A stretch of DNA of 64,000 nucleotides from Tsukamurella asaccharolytica (lineage in GTDB: Bacteria; Actinomycetota; Actinomycetes; Mycobacteriales; Mycobacteriaceae): positions 32,130 through 96,129 of the forward strand of contig NZ_VIGW01000012.1 in NCBI RefSeq assembly GCF_007858435.1. Direction: 5' to 3'. Positions 28,110-38,952 of this stretch are shown here, in pieces. The notes under the pieces were generated by a model. The model was not told where the DNA came from, did not search any database, and saw nothing but the letters and a program-made list of their open reading frames with translations. The position numbers were made by a program, and so were the translations under genes. Positions within the stretch are counted from its first letter, which is position 1, and each line of letters starts with the position of its first letter.

Positions 28110-29965
28110 CTGCGGGCCCACCCCTCCACGCCGGAGAAGACACCGTCGCGCGGCGGCCCCTCGAGGGTCACGCCCTGCACCGCCGGGCCGACGGCCGTCA
28201 GGGTCACGTCCTGCAGAATCGGCAGCACCGTCGCGCGCGACCACAGCCGCGCGTCGATCGCAGCGAGGTCGATGGGCCCGCCGCGCAGCCCGTCCAGCGC
28301 GAGGACCTGCAGGTCCGCATCGCACAGGCCGGCCAGGTTGCCGCCCACGGTGGTGGCGGCGGGATCGCTCTCGAGGTCCGGCGCCGACGGCGCGCTGGAG
28401 GTCGTGGGCTGCTGGCCGCCCTCCGACGGGGGCGCGGGGCACTCGACGCGGGCGGCGAACCGTTCCGCCGGCGTCGGGCCGGTGCTGGACCAGCCGACCA
28501 CGGCGTCGACGGCACCGTCGAGCAGCGCCGTCCCGGCGACCACCTGGGGCTCCAGCGTCACCACCGACGCGAAGACGCCCATGGCCCGCAGCTGGTCGGT
28601 CGCGTTGCTGGCGACGGCGAACGCCGCGACGTTGCCCTGGGGCACGCCGATCCGCAGGAACATGGGCACCCCGTCGCGCACGTACTGCTGGACGTTCTGG
28701 CCGGGCGACGGCGACGGCGGCACGGGCAGCGCCGACGGGTCGGTGCTCCCGCTCGGGCCGGACGGCTGCGTCGTCGGCGGCAGCGGGGTGGGTGGCACGC
28801 TCTGGCTGGGCGGAATGGGGGCGCTCTGCAGCGTGTACCCGGCACCGGCGAGGGCGCGCTCGAGGCGGGCCTTCGCCTCCGCGGGCGCGGGGCGCGCCGG
28901 CATCGTCGGGGCGTAGCCGGGGTCCGATGGTGCCAGCACCTGCGCCCGGGCGGGGCGCACGGCGTCGCCTCCGGAGCCGACGGTGGTGAGCAGGTCCACG
29001 TTCACGGCGTCCAGCAGCGCGCGCCGCACCGCGACGTCGGCGAGGAACTTCGAGCGGGTGTTTAGCGTCAGCGAGAGCACGCGCGGATCGACCTGCTCGA
29101 CGGCCCGCACCTCGTAGATGGAGGTGAGCTGGGCCAGCAGCGACGGCCCACCGTGCACCGAGACCACCTGCACGTCGCCGTTGCGGACGGAATTGGCGAG
29201 CTGGGCGGCGGTGCCACCCCTGCGCAGCACGATGCGGTCCACGACGGCCGGCTTCGCCCAGTAGCGGTCGTTGCGCTCGAGGGTCACCTCGTCGCGCGCC
29301 ACGTCGACCCTCTTGACCAGATAGCCGGCGCCCGACGCGGGGATCTTCTCCCGCATGGCGCCGTTGAAGCCGCCCGGCGCCCCCTTGATCAGGTGACTCG
29401 GCAGCAGGTTCTGGAACAGGGTCCGCCAGCCGGGCAGGGGCGCCGCGAGGGTGACGATGACGCGCTTGCCGCCGGCCCCGGAGGCCACCGATTCGATCTG
29501 CCGATAGGGCGCGGAACCGACCGTGTCCGGGGCGGTGGTCATCGACTGCCACAGGTACACGAAGTCCTCGGCGGCGATCGGGGCACCGTCGGACCACTGC
29601 GCGTCCTGCCGGATGGTGTAGACGATCTGCAGCGGGGTGGGATGCTCGATCGCCGGGATCAGGTCGGTGTTCTGGGCCAGCGTCACCCGCCCGTCGGGCT
29701 CCTTGACCTCGCGGAAGACGCTCGGCAGGGTCATCGCGGCCAGTGCCCGCGAGGCCGACGACGAGTTGGACGCGAGATGCGGGTTGAAGCCGGGCCCCAG
29801 GCCGTCGATCGCCACCTGCACGGTGGCACCGGTGGTGACCGGGGCCTGCGGGGGCGCGGAGGTCTCCGAGCCCGGCACCGCCGGCGGCGGGTCGGCGACA
29901 CAGGCGGTCAGGGCCGTCGCGAGCAGGGCCGACGCCACCGTCAGCCCCAGGGACCTACGCCGCAC
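28106..29965 (-). CDS. lpqW: LpqW-type lipoprotein (substrate-binding-protein fold)
   Basis: A 619-residue lipoprotein with a lipobox ending L-T-A-C at Cys22, then an SBP_bac_5 (peptide-binding) fold: D-A-Q-W-S-D-G-A-P-I-A-A-E-D-F-V-Y near residue 120. A Pro/Ser-rich insertion lies around 405-450. In mycobacteria LpqW is not an importer subunit but influences how phosphatidylinositol mannosides are divided between PIM and lipoarabinomannan synthesis, acting with PimE; pimE is 9 kb away here. The GTG at 29965 has GGAGG upstream. An ordinary oligopeptide-binding role is the alternative. Confidence 0.88.
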   Translation of the reverse strand: MRRRSLGLTVASALLATALTACVADPPPAVPGSETSAPPQAPVTTGATVQVAIDGLGPGFNPHLASNSSSASRALAAMTLPSVFREVKEPDGRVTLAQNTDLIPAIEHPTPLQIVYTIRQDAQWSDGAPIAAEDFVYLWQSMTTAPDTVGSAPYRQIESVASGAGGKRVIVTLAAPLPGWRTLFQNLLPSHLIKGAPGGFNGAMREKIPASGAGYLVKRVDVARDEVTLERNDRYWAKPAVVDRIVLRRGGTAAQLANSVRNGDVQVVSVHGGPSLLAQLTSIYEVRAVEQVDPRVLSLTLNTRSKFLADVAVRRALLDAVNVDLLTTVGSGGDAVRPARAQVLAPSDPGYAPTMPARPAPAEAKARLERALAGAGYTLQSAPIPPSQSVPPTPLPPTTQPSGPSGSTDPSALPVPPSPSPGQNVQQYVRDGVPMFLRIGVPQGNVAAFAVASNATDQLRAMGVFASVVTLEPQVVAGTALLDGAVDAVVGWSSTGPTPAERFAARVECPAPPSEGGQQPTTSSAPSAPDLESDPAATTVGGNLAGLCDADLQVLALDGLRGGPIDLAAIDARLWSRATVLPILQDVTLTAVGPAVQGVTLEGPPRDGVFSGVEGWARS

Positions 29966-30047
29966 TGCCCGTGCCTCCTACCGCTCGCTCGAAGTCCACA
30001 CCGCCCGACGGCGTCGCCGTCGCATCCCGTCACCGCGACCGCGGCGG

Positions 30048-31955
<1,908 letters not shown>

Positions 31956-32104
31956 TGTGGTTCTCCTGTGTGGTGATCGTGCGCGCCCGCACCGGTCGAG
32001 GTGGTCCGTGGGCGCGTCGAAGGGGGCGTGTGGACACGCCTGGTCGTGACCAGGTTACTTCCCGAAGACCCGAGGGGCCGCATCGCGACCGCCGGATGTG
32101 ACGG

Positions 32105-32137
32105 TTGGCATCGCGGGATTAGGTTGCGCTAACCTAT
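32105..32137 (+). promoter_or_regulatory. IdeR/DtxR-type iron box over a leaderless promoter
   Basis: The 19-mer TTAGGTTGCGCTAACCTAT (32119-32137) matches the IdeR/DtxR iron-box consensus at 16 of 19 positions and keeps both TTAGG and CCTA arms. It covers a TAACCT -10 (32130-32135), with TTGGCA (32105-32110) as a plausible -35 at 19-bp spacing. The -10 lies six bases before the GTG at 32142. Holo-repressor binding would block transcription, so the gene should be induced by iron limitation. Confidence 0.75.
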
Positions 32138-32141
32138 GCGG

Positions 32142-32339
32142 GTGAGTAAGACCAAGGCGCACAAACTCGTGGGCAGCAAGCCCAAGTCGAAGTGCTGTCG
32201 CAAGAAGACCCGGTGCATGAAGTGCCCCGTGGTGATCCACAAGCTCAACCGGATGGCCGCCCACGGCGCCACCAAGAAGGAACTCGAGAAGTCCCTGAAG
32301 ACGGTGCGCGCCAATCCGGAGCGCAGCCGCGTCGCCTGA
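32142..32339 (+). CDS. Basic Cys-rich microprotein under an iron box
   Basis: A 65-residue highly basic protein beginning S-K-T-K-A-H-K-L-V-G after the start residue, with a central C-C-R-K-K-T-R-C-M-K-C-P-V-V motif (four Cys as C-C-x5-C-x2-C) and a Lys/Glu-rich helix at the C-terminus. I recall similar short proteins in other mycolata, but no function. An ATG at 32136 is in frame, but it lies inside the iron box and right behind the -10; the GTG at 32142 coincides with the predicted transcription start, so a leaderless GTG is preferred. The Cys motif could bind Zn or Fe; nucleic-acid binding is another possibility given the charge. Confidence 0.8.
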   Translation: MSKTKAHKLVGSKPKSKCCRKKTRCMKCPVVIHKLNRMAAHGATKKELEKSLKTVRANPERSRVA

Positions 32340-32369
32340 CGCGAAGGGCACGCCTCGGTCGGAATGCGC

Positions 32370-33041
32370 TCAGTTCCCGCCCGACGGTGCTGTCACCAGC
32401 AGGTTCGTCAGCACGGACGTGAGCACGCGCACCAGCTCGGCGGGATCCGAGCGGTCGCCCGCGTGCTGCCACCAGGCCAGGAGGAACTCGTTGACCGACG
32501 GGATGAACCCCGCGTGCACCCAGGGCGCCACGGGCCGCGCGCCCGCTGCCTCCGCCGCCGACCGGATGGTCCGCGCCCAGTGGTCCCGGGTCGCCATCCG
32601 GTGCGCCTCCAGCTCGGGGCTCACGCCAACGACCTCGACGAGGACCACCCGCAGGCCGCGCGGGTCGGCGAGCAGCGAGTCGATGTAGGCCGTCAGTCCC
32701 GACGCGACCAGCGGCGCGATCGCCCCGTCGCCCGATCCCACGGCGGGGGCACCGTCGGCCAGGGCCTCCGCGACGGCGACGCGCCCCCGGTCGTGAACAC
32801 CGGTGTAGAGGTGCCGCAGGAGGGCCTCGCGGTCGGCGAACAGCTCGTAGAAGTGGCGCCGCGAGACCTTCGCCCGCCCGCAGACGTCCGCGACGGTCGT
32901 CCGCTGGTATCCGACGGTCGCGAACAACTCCAGCCCGGCGTCCTCCAGCCGCGCCAGCCGCTCGGCGCGCCGGGTCCGCGCGTCGGCGCCGCCGTAGACC
33001 CGGCCGGCCGCGCGGGGCGTGCCGGCCCTCGCCGCGGTCAC
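32370..33041 (-). CDS. TetR family transcriptional regulator
   Basis: A 223-residue TetR-type regulator. The HTH lies near residues 24-68 with G-L-E-L-F-A-T-V-G-Y-Q-R-T-T-V-A-D-V and the recognition helix V-S-R-R-H-F-Y-E-L-F; the C-terminal ligand domain is unspecific. The GTG at 33041 overlaps the aldo-keto reductase stop (GTGA) and is preferred to an upstream GTG at 33065 inside that gene. Coupling suggests it regulates the akr-tetR unit; the ligand is unknown. Confidence 0.88.
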   Translation of the reverse strand: MTAARAGTPRAAGRVYGGADARTRRAERLARLEDAGLELFATVGYQRTTVADVCGRAKVSRRHFYELFADREALLRHLYTGVHDRGRVAVAEALADGAPAVGSGDGAIAPLVASGLTAYIDSLLADPRGLRVVLVEVVGVSPELEAHRMATRDHWARTIRSAAEAAGARPVAPWVHAGFIPSVNEFLLAWWQHAGDRSDPAELVRVLTSVLTNLLVTAPSGGN

Positions 33042-34102
33042 GGCGTCGAGGCGGTCGCGCCCCACCAGATGTTCACGTCGCCGTCCACGGCGAACTCATC
33101 GATCGCGGCGAGCTCGTCGGCGGTGAAGGCGAGGTTCGCGACGGCGCCCACGCTGTCCTCGAGCTGCGCGACGCTGGAGGCCCCGACGAGCGCGGACGTC
33201 ACGGCGGGCGACCGCAGCACCCACGCGATCGCCAGCTGTGCGAGCGTCTGCCCGCGGTCGGCGGCGATACCGGCCAGTCCGCGCACCCGCGCCAGGTTCT
33301 CCTCCGAGAGCATGCCGCCGGACAGGCTCTTGCCTGCGGCGGCGCGGGAGTCCTCCGGCACGCCGCGGAGGTAGCGGTCGGTGAGCAGGCCCTGCGCCAG
33401 CGGCGAGAAGGCGATCACGCCCATGCCCTCGGCGGCGGCGGTCTCCAGCAGCGACGGCGCGCGGCCCTCCCCTGGGCTTTCGATCCAGCGGTTGAGCATC
33501 GAGTACGAGGGCTGGTGGAGGAGCAGCGGTGTGCCGAGCCCGCGCATGATCTCCTGTGCCCGCGCGGTGAGCTCGGCGCCGTACGACGAGATGCCCACGT
33601 ACAGCGCCCGGCCGGAGGTCACGGCGGTGTGCAGCGCGCCCATCGTCTCCTCGAGCGGCGTCTCGGGATCGGGGCGGTGGCTGTAGAAGATGTCCACGTG
33701 GTCGAGGCCCATCCGACGCAGCGAGTTGTCCAGCGACGAGAGCAGGTACTTGCGGGAGCCGCCGAAGCCGTACGGGCCGGGCTGCATGTCCCATCCCGCC
33801 TTCGAGGAGATGATCAGCTGATCGCGGTAGGGCCGGAAGTCCTCGGCGAAAAGAGTGCCGAAGTTCCGCTCCGCGCTGCCGGGCGGCGGCCCGTAGTTGT
33901 TCGCGAGGTCGAAGTGGGTTACGCCCAGGTCGAAGGCGCGGCGCAGGATGTCGCGCTGGGTCTGCAGCGGCTTGTCGTCGCCGAAGTTGTGCCACAGGCC
34001 CAGTGAGACCGCGGGGAGCGTGAGCCCCGACTCCCCGACCCGGCGATACGGGACCTCGTCGTAGCGACGATCGGCGGCGACGTACGGATCGAATGCACCC
34101 AT
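33038..34102 (-). CDS. Aldo/keto reductase, GpR/YghZ type
   Basis: A 354-residue aldo-keto reductase closely resembling E. coli YghZ (L-glyceraldehyde-3-phosphate reductase). It shares [24 protein letters not shown] with the catalytic Asp and Tyr, I-S-S-K-A-G (Lys), Y-S-H-R-P-D and the W-I-E-S-P segment. NADPH-dependent; probably methylglyoxal or glyceraldehyde-3-phosphate detoxification. The ATG at 34102 was chosen over a very long upstream frame that is antisense to the CDF gene. It forms an operon with tetR. Confidence 0.92.
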   Translation of the reverse strand: MGAFDPYVAADRRYDEVPYRRVGESGLTLPAVSLGLWHNFGDDKPLQTQRDILRRAFDLGVTHFDLANNYGPPPGSAERNFGTLFAEDFRPYRDQLIISSKAGWDMQPGPYGFGGSRKYLLSSLDNSLRRMGLDHVDIFYSHRPDPETPLEETMGALHTAVTSGRALYVGISSYGAELTARAQEIMRGLGTPLLLHQPSYSMLNRWIESPGEGRAPSLLETAAAEGMGVIAFSPLAQGLLTDRYLRGVPEDSRAAAGKSLSGGMLSEENLARVRGLAGIAADRGQTLAQLAIAWVLRSPAVTSALVGASSVAQLEDSVGAVANLAFTADELAAIDEFAVDGDVNIWWGATASTP

Positions 34103-34150
34103 GCCCCCATCATGCCCGGCGCGCGCGCCGCCGGGCCTACGATCAGCAGC

Positions 34151-35149
34151 ATGAGCGACGACGCGGCGGACGGTCCTCAGGACGAGAGCTTGGTGACGGT
34201 GCTCATCGCCTTCACCGCGAACGTCCTGATCGCAGTGGCCAAGTCGGTCGCTGCAGTGGTCACTGGCTCGGCCGCGATGGTGGCGGAGGCGGCGCACTCG
34301 TGGGCCGACACCGGCAACGAGGTCTTCCTCCTCATCGGCGCGAAACGCGCCGGCAAGCCCGCCGACGAGGCGCACCCGTTCGGGTACGGACGCTCCGGCT
34401 ACGTGTGGTCGATGTTCGCCGCCTTCGGCCTGTTCAGCGTGGGCGCGGCCGTCTCGGTCTGGCACGGGATCTCGACGCTCGGCGCGCCCGAGGAGGCGAC
34501 GGACTACGGCTGGGGCTACGCCGTGCTGGCCATCTCCTTCGTGCTCGAGGGAATCTCCTTCCTGCAGGCACTGCGCCAGACCAAGGAGGGCGCGCAGGAG
34601 CGCATGCTGCACCCGTTGCGGTACGTCCGGGTCACGTCGAATCCGGTGCTGCGCTCCGTCTTCGCCGAGGATCTGAGCGCCCTCATCGGCATCGTCATCG
34701 CCGCGAGCGCGATGGCGTTGCACCAGATCACCGGGAACCCCGTGTGGGATGCCATCGGGTCGATCCTGGTCGGCGTCCTGCTCGGCGTCGTCGCGGTCTT
34801 CCTGATCCGGCGCAACATGGACTTCCTCACCGGCGAGGAGGCGACGCCGCTGGCGCGCAACCGCATGCTGGAGGCGCTGCAGTCACACCCCGACATCAAG
34901 CAGGTGAGCTTCCTGCACATGGAGTGGGTCGGCGCCGACCGGCTGTTCGTCGTCGCGGCCGTCGACCTCGAGGGCGATCTGCCGGAATCGCAGGTCGCGG
35001 CGCGACTTGCGGCGATCGCGGACGACATGAACCGCGTGCCCCGCATCCAGCGGGCCCTGCTCACCCTCACCCGCCCCGGCGACACCACTCGGCTCGCCGC
35101 CGAGCCGCTCCCCGACTGGTACCTCCCCGAGGACGAACGCCGCCCCTAG
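34151..35149 (+). CDS. Cation diffusion facilitator (CDF) metal transporter
   Basis: A 332-residue CDF protein. Membrane segments start at [10 protein letters not shown]; the metal site H-S-W-A-D-T-G-N in helix 2 and a matching site in helix 5 ([10 protein letters not shown]) are visible. A cytoplasmic C-terminal domain follows. It exports divalent metals (Zn, Fe, Co or Mn) in exchange for protons; the specificity is not determinable. TACGAT (34138-34143) lies seven bases before the ATG at 34151, favouring this start over an upstream in-frame one (34112). It is convergent with thiQ. Confidence 0.92.
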   Translation: MSDDAADGPQDESLVTVLIAFTANVLIAVAKSVAAVVTGSAAMVAEAAHSWADTGNEVFLLIGAKRAGKPADEAHPFGYGRSGYVWSMFAAFGLFSVGAAVSVWHGISTLGAPEEATDYGWGYAVLAISFVLEGISFLQALRQTKEGAQERMLHPLRYVRVTSNPVLRSVFAEDLSALIGIVIAASAMALHQITGNPVWDAIGSILVGVLLGVVAVFLIRRNMDFLTGEEATPLARNRMLEALQSHPDIKQVSFLHMEWVGADRLFVVAAVDLEGDLPESQVAARLAAIADDMNRVPRIQRALLTLTRPGDTTRLAAEPLPDWYLPEDERRP

Positions 35150-35180
35150 CCGGTACACCTCGCGGGTGGCGGTCACGGGG

Positions 35181-36209
35181 CTACCCGATCACGGCGATCC
35201 GGCGCGGGTTGAGCGCGACGCGCACCACCTCGCCGTCCGCGGGCGCCGTGTCACCGAGGGCGTCGACCAGAAGCTCGCCGTCGGCGGTGTCGACGGCGGC
35301 GGTGATCCGCACCCCGTCGGCGGTGGGGACGGAACCGGTCACCCGGGCGGGGACCCCGTGCGCCTGGATCACGACGGAGCCGGGGCGCAGGCCCAGCCGG
35401 AACCGGCCGTCGGGGCAGTCGACGAGGACCTGCCCCAGCGCGGACGTGGCCTGCAGGTTCTTGACCTGCGCTTCGATCAGCACGGAGTAGCCGAGGAAGC
35501 GGGCCACGTCGGGGGTGCGCGGACGCCGCCACAGGCGGTCGGGCCGGTCGACCTGGGCGAGCTCGCCGGCGTCGAGGACGGCCACGGTGTCGGCCAGCTC
35601 GACGGCCTCGTCGTGGTCGTGGGTCACGATGAGGGCGGGCGTCCCCGTCTCGCGCAGGATGCGCCGCAGGTCGCCCACGAGGCGGTCGCGCAGCTGCCGG
35701 TCCAGCGCGGAGAGCGGCTCGTCGAGCAGCAGGAGCCGGGGTTTCGGAGCCAGCGCGCGGGCCAGCGCTACGCGCTGCTGCTGCCCACCGGACAGCTCCC
35801 CGACGGGCCGGGCGCCCATCCCGGGAAGCCCGACGAGCTCCAGCAGCTCCTCGACCCGGGCGCTGGCCTCGGCGCGCGGCCACCGGTGCCGCTGCAACCC
35901 GTAGCGGATGTTGCCGGCCACGTCGCGGTGCCCGAAGAGCTGCCCGTCCTGGAAGACGACGCCGAAGCCGCGGCGATGGGTGGGCACGTCCGCGAGGTCC
36001 GCGCCGTCCCACAGGATGCGGCCGCCGGCCAGCCGCTCGAGACCCGCGACGGCCCTCAACAGAGTGGACTTGCCGCAGCCCGACGGCCCGAGCAGCGCGG
36101 TCACGGAGTCCGCACCGTCGGCCGCCGCCGCGTTCCCGACGGTGAGCGAGACGTCCCGCACGGCCGTCCGGTCGCCGTAGCGGACCGAGACCCGGTCGAT
36201 GGTCAGCAC
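35181..36209 (-). CDS. ABC transporter ATP-binding protein, predicted thiamine uptake (ThiQ type)
   Basis: A 342-residue ATPase with Walker A G-P-S-G-C-G-K-S-T, signature L-S-G-G-Q-Q-Q-R, Walker B L-L-L-L-D-E-P and the switch H in V-T-H-D-H-D. The extra 110-residue C-terminal region resembles a TOBE regulatory domain, absent in the short E. coli ThiQ and more like FbpC/PotA. Substrate is inferred from the linked binding protein. The GTG at 36209 follows AGGAG. It is the last gene of the pimE-thiB-thiP-thiQ run; iron(III) transport is an alternative. Confidence 0.8.
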   Translation of the reverse strand: MLTIDRVSVRYGDRTAVRDVSLTVGNAAAADGADSVTALLGPSGCGKSTLLRAVAGLERLAGGRILWDGADLADVPTHRRGFGVVFQDGQLFGHRDVAGNIRYGLQRHRWPRAEASARVEELLELVGLPGMGARPVGELSGGQQQRVALARALAPKPRLLLLDEPLSALDRQLRDRLVGDLRRILRETGTPALIVTHDHDEAVELADTVAVLDAGELAQVDRPDRLWRRPRTPDVARFLGYSVLIEAQVKNLQATSALGQVLVDCPDGRFRLGLRPGSVVIQAHGVPARVTGSVPTADGVRITAAVDTADGELLVDALGDTAPADGEVVRVALNPRRIAVIG

Positions 36210-36249
36210 ACCGACTCCTCTCCTCCGCCGTAACACTCGCGGATAGCCA

Positions 36250-37887
36250 TCAGAACTCCGCCCGCCCGCCGTCGTCGCGGCGCAGCGCCTCGACCACGCC
36301 GATCACCACCACCGTCGCCGCGATGAGCAGCACCGAGCACGACGCGGCGAGCGCGGCGTCGGCCCAGCCGGGGCGGCCGGAGATCCGGCCGATCAACACC
36401 GGCAGGGTCATCTGCTCGGGCCGCACCAGGAAGCTTGCGGCCCCGAACTCCCCCAGCGTAACGACGTACGCGAAGCCCGCCGCCACGGCCACCGACCGGC
36501 TGATCACCGGCAGGTCGACGGAGGTGAAGACGCGCACCGGCGAGGCACCGAGCACGGCGGCGGCCTGCCGCTGCCGCGGGTCGACGGCCCCGAGCGCCGG
36601 TACCAGCACGCGCACCACCAGCGGCAGCGCGACGAGCGCCTGCACGAAGGGCAGCACGACGGGCGACTCCCGGAGCGCGGGCAGCGATTGCAGCGCCAGC
36701 AGGTAGCCGAAGCCGAGCGTCACCGCGCTCACGCCGAGCGGCAGCATCACCACGGCGTCGGCGAACCGGCTCAGCGGCCCGCGGGAGCGGGCGATCGCCA
36801 CCGCGGCGAGCCCGCCGACCAGCAGCGCGAGCGCGCCGGCCTGCGCGGCGGTGACCAGCGACATCAGCAACGCCTTCACCGGCACGACGCCGCCGAAATC
36901 GCTGGTGAGCCGACGGTAGGCGTCGAGGCTGAGCGCGCCCGACGGGTCGGGGTGCAGCGAGCGCAGCAGCAGCGCGCCGAGCGGCAGCAGCAGCACCGCG
37001 ACGCTCACCGGCACGCCGAGGAACACCGCGATCCGGGCGCGGCCGCCGGCCCGGGGCGGCTCGATCCGGGCGGCCGCCGACGGCCGCGACGCCCGCACCC
37101 GCAGCGCGCTGCTCAGGGCCACGGCGAGCACCACGATGCCGATCTGGACCAGGGCCAACAGCGCGGCGGTGCGCAGGTCGAAGGCGCCCACGACCTCCTG
37201 GTAGACCGCGGTCTCCAGGGTGCGCAGGCGGGTGCCGCCGACGACGAGGACGATGCCGAAGCTCGTCGCGCAGAACAGGAAGACCACCGACGCGGCCGAC
37301 GCGACCGCGGGCAGCAGCGCCGGCGCCGTGGCGGTGAGGAAGGCGCGAACCGGGCCGGCGCCCAGCGTGCGCGCGGCCTGCTCGGCGCGCGGATCGACGG
37401 CCGACCACACGCCGCCGACGATCCGCGCCACCACGGAGACGTTGAAGTAGGCGTGCGCGAGCAGCACCGCCCACACGGTCTCGGAGAGGCCGAGGAAACC
37501 GAGACTCCCGCCGGGCGCGAAGAGGGTGCGGAAGGCGACGCCCACCACAACGGTCGGCAGCACGAAGGGCACCGTCGCCACCACCCGGACGAGCCATTGC
37601 CCGCGGAACCTCACCCGCGCGGTGAGCCACGCGAGCGGCAGCCCGAGAACCACGGTGAGCAGCGTCGACGCCGCGGCCTGCCATACGGTGAACCAGACCA
37701 GCCCCAGTCCGCCCGCGCCGGTGAAGCCGTCCCAGAGGCTGACACCGTCGGACGAGAGGCCCCGCGCGAGGATCGCGGTGACGGGCCACAGGAAGCACAC
37801 CGCGACGAACAGCAGCGGGGCGGCCAGCACCGCGAGCCGCCCGAGGGACGCCGAGGACACGGGGCTCCGCAGCACCCGGGAGGTCAC
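36250..37887 (-). CDS. ABC transporter permease, fused double domain (ThiP type)
   Basis: A 545-residue permease with two tandem BPD_transp_1 domains and about twelve membrane segments. Each half carries an EAA-type cytoplasmic loop (Q-A-A-R-T-L-G-A-G and R-Q-A-A-A-V-L-G-A-S-P). The fused form is typical of ThiP and FbpB/SfuB permeases. Its GTG at 37887 overlaps the binding-protein stop (GTGA), so translation is coupled. A much longer open frame upstream is antisense or shifted and ignored. Confidence 0.85.
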   Translation of the reverse strand: MTSRVLRSPVSSASLGRLAVLAAPLLFVAVCFLWPVTAILARGLSSDGVSLWDGFTGAGGLGLVWFTVWQAAASTLLTVVLGLPLAWLTARVRFRGQWLVRVVATVPFVLPTVVVGVAFRTLFAPGGSLGFLGLSETVWAVLLAHAYFNVSVVARIVGGVWSAVDPRAEQAARTLGAGPVRAFLTATAPALLPAVASAASVVFLFCATSFGIVLVVGGTRLRTLETAVYQEVVGAFDLRTAALLALVQIGIVVLAVALSSALRVRASRPSAAARIEPPRAGGRARIAVFLGVPVSVAVLLLPLGALLLRSLHPDPSGALSLDAYRRLTSDFGGVVPVKALLMSLVTAAQAGALALLVGGLAAVAIARSRGPLSRFADAVVMLPLGVSAVTLGFGYLLALQSLPALRESPVVLPFVQALVALPLVVRVLVPALGAVDPRQRQAAAVLGASPVRVFTSVDLPVISRSVAVAAGFAYVVTLGEFGAASFLVRPEQMTLPVLIGRISGRPGWADAALAASCSVLLIAATVVVIGVVEALRRDDGGRAEF

Positions 37888-38948
37888 CGCCCCATCAGCT
37901 GGCGCCACTGCCGTACCCAGCCGTCGCGCTCGTCGGCGAGGCGGTCGGCGGGCAGGGTGGCGGGCTTCGGCGGCACGGGCGCGTACTTCGCCCACGCCTC
38001 GGGCAGGGGGACACCGCGGGTCACGGGGTAGACGTACATCGCGTCGGGGATGGTCGCCTGCGCCGCGGGCGAGAGCAGGAAGTCGATCAGCTTGCGCGCG
38101 CCGTCGGGGTTCTTGGTGCCGCGCAGCACGCCCGCGTACTCGACCTGCCGGAAGCAGGTGTCGAGCAGCGCCTTGGTCGGGGGCGCGGCGCCGTCCTTGC
38201 CCACCTCGGCGGCGGGCGAGCTGGCGTAGGAGACCACGATCGGCTTCGGCCCCCGGCCCGAGGAGCCGGAGAAGTCGGTGGAGTAGGCCGTGGTCCAGTT
38301 CGGCGTGACGGCGACGTCGTTCGTGCGCAGCGCGCGCCAGTAGTCCTGCCAGCCGTCGCCCAGCGTCGCGACGGTGCCGGCCAGGAAGGCCATGCCGGGC
38401 GACGCCGTCTCCGGGTTCTGGACCACGGTGAGGCCGCGGTACTCGGGTTTCGCCAGGTCCTGGTAGGTGACCGGCTCGGGCAGGTTCTTGTCCTTGAAGA
38501 AGCGCGTGTCGATGTTGACGCACACGTCGCCGAAGTCGACGGCGGTGAGCTGCGGCATGCCCGCGAGGGCGTAGTCCCGGGCCCCGTTCGCCGCGGCCGG
38601 CGAGACGTACTCGTCGAAGACGCCGGCGCGTACGGGGCGGGCCGCGTAGGTGTTGTCCACGCCGAAGGCGACGTCGCCGGGCGGGTTGCCCGGGGTCAGC
38701 GACAGCTTGGTCGCGAGCTCGCCGCCGTCGCCGAGCTCGACGGTCCTGACCGCCAGCCCGGTCTGCTTCGTGAAGTCGGCGAGCACGTTCTCGGGCAACT
38801 GGAAGCTGGAGTGCGTCACCAGCGTCACGGTCCCGGTGGCCGCCGGCGCGTCACTCTGCGCCGACGGTGCCGTGCTGGTCGCGCACGCGCTGGTCGCGAG
38901 GGTCGCCGCGGTGAGGATCGCAAGGCCTACACGGCCGAGGGTGGTCAT
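37884..38948 (-). CDS. Thiamine-type ABC transporter substrate-binding lipoprotein (ThiB/TbpA type)
   Basis: A 354-residue exported binding protein with a signal sequence ending A-T-S-A-C (Cys22, probable lipidation). Resemblance to TbpA is clear in V-T-L-V-T-H-S-S-F, D-V-A-F-G-V-D-N-T, N-W-T-T-A-Y near residue 210, V-V-S-Y-A-S-S-P-A and Y-V-Y-P-V near the C-terminus. It should bind thiamine or its phosphates for the downstream permease and ATPase. It starts four bases after the pimE stop. No TPP riboswitch is seen upstream, so regulation may follow pimE. Confidence 0.85.
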   Translation of the reverse strand: MTTLGRVGLAILTAATLATSACATSTAPSAQSDAPAATGTVTLVTHSSFQLPENVLADFTKQTGLAVRTVELGDGGELATKLSLTPGNPPGDVAFGVDNTYAARPVRAGVFDEYVSPAAANGARDYALAGMPQLTAVDFGDVCVNIDTRFFKDKNLPEPVTYQDLAKPEYRGLTVVQNPETASPGMAFLAGTVATLGDGWQDYWRALRTNDVAVTPNWTTAYSTDFSGSSGRGPKPIVVSYASSPAAEVGKDGAAPPTKALLDTCFRQVEYAGVLRGTKNPDGARKLIDFLLSPAAQATIPDAMYVYPVTRGVPLPEAWAKYAPVPPKPATLPADRLADERDGWVRQWRQLMGR

Positions 38949-38952
38949 CCGC

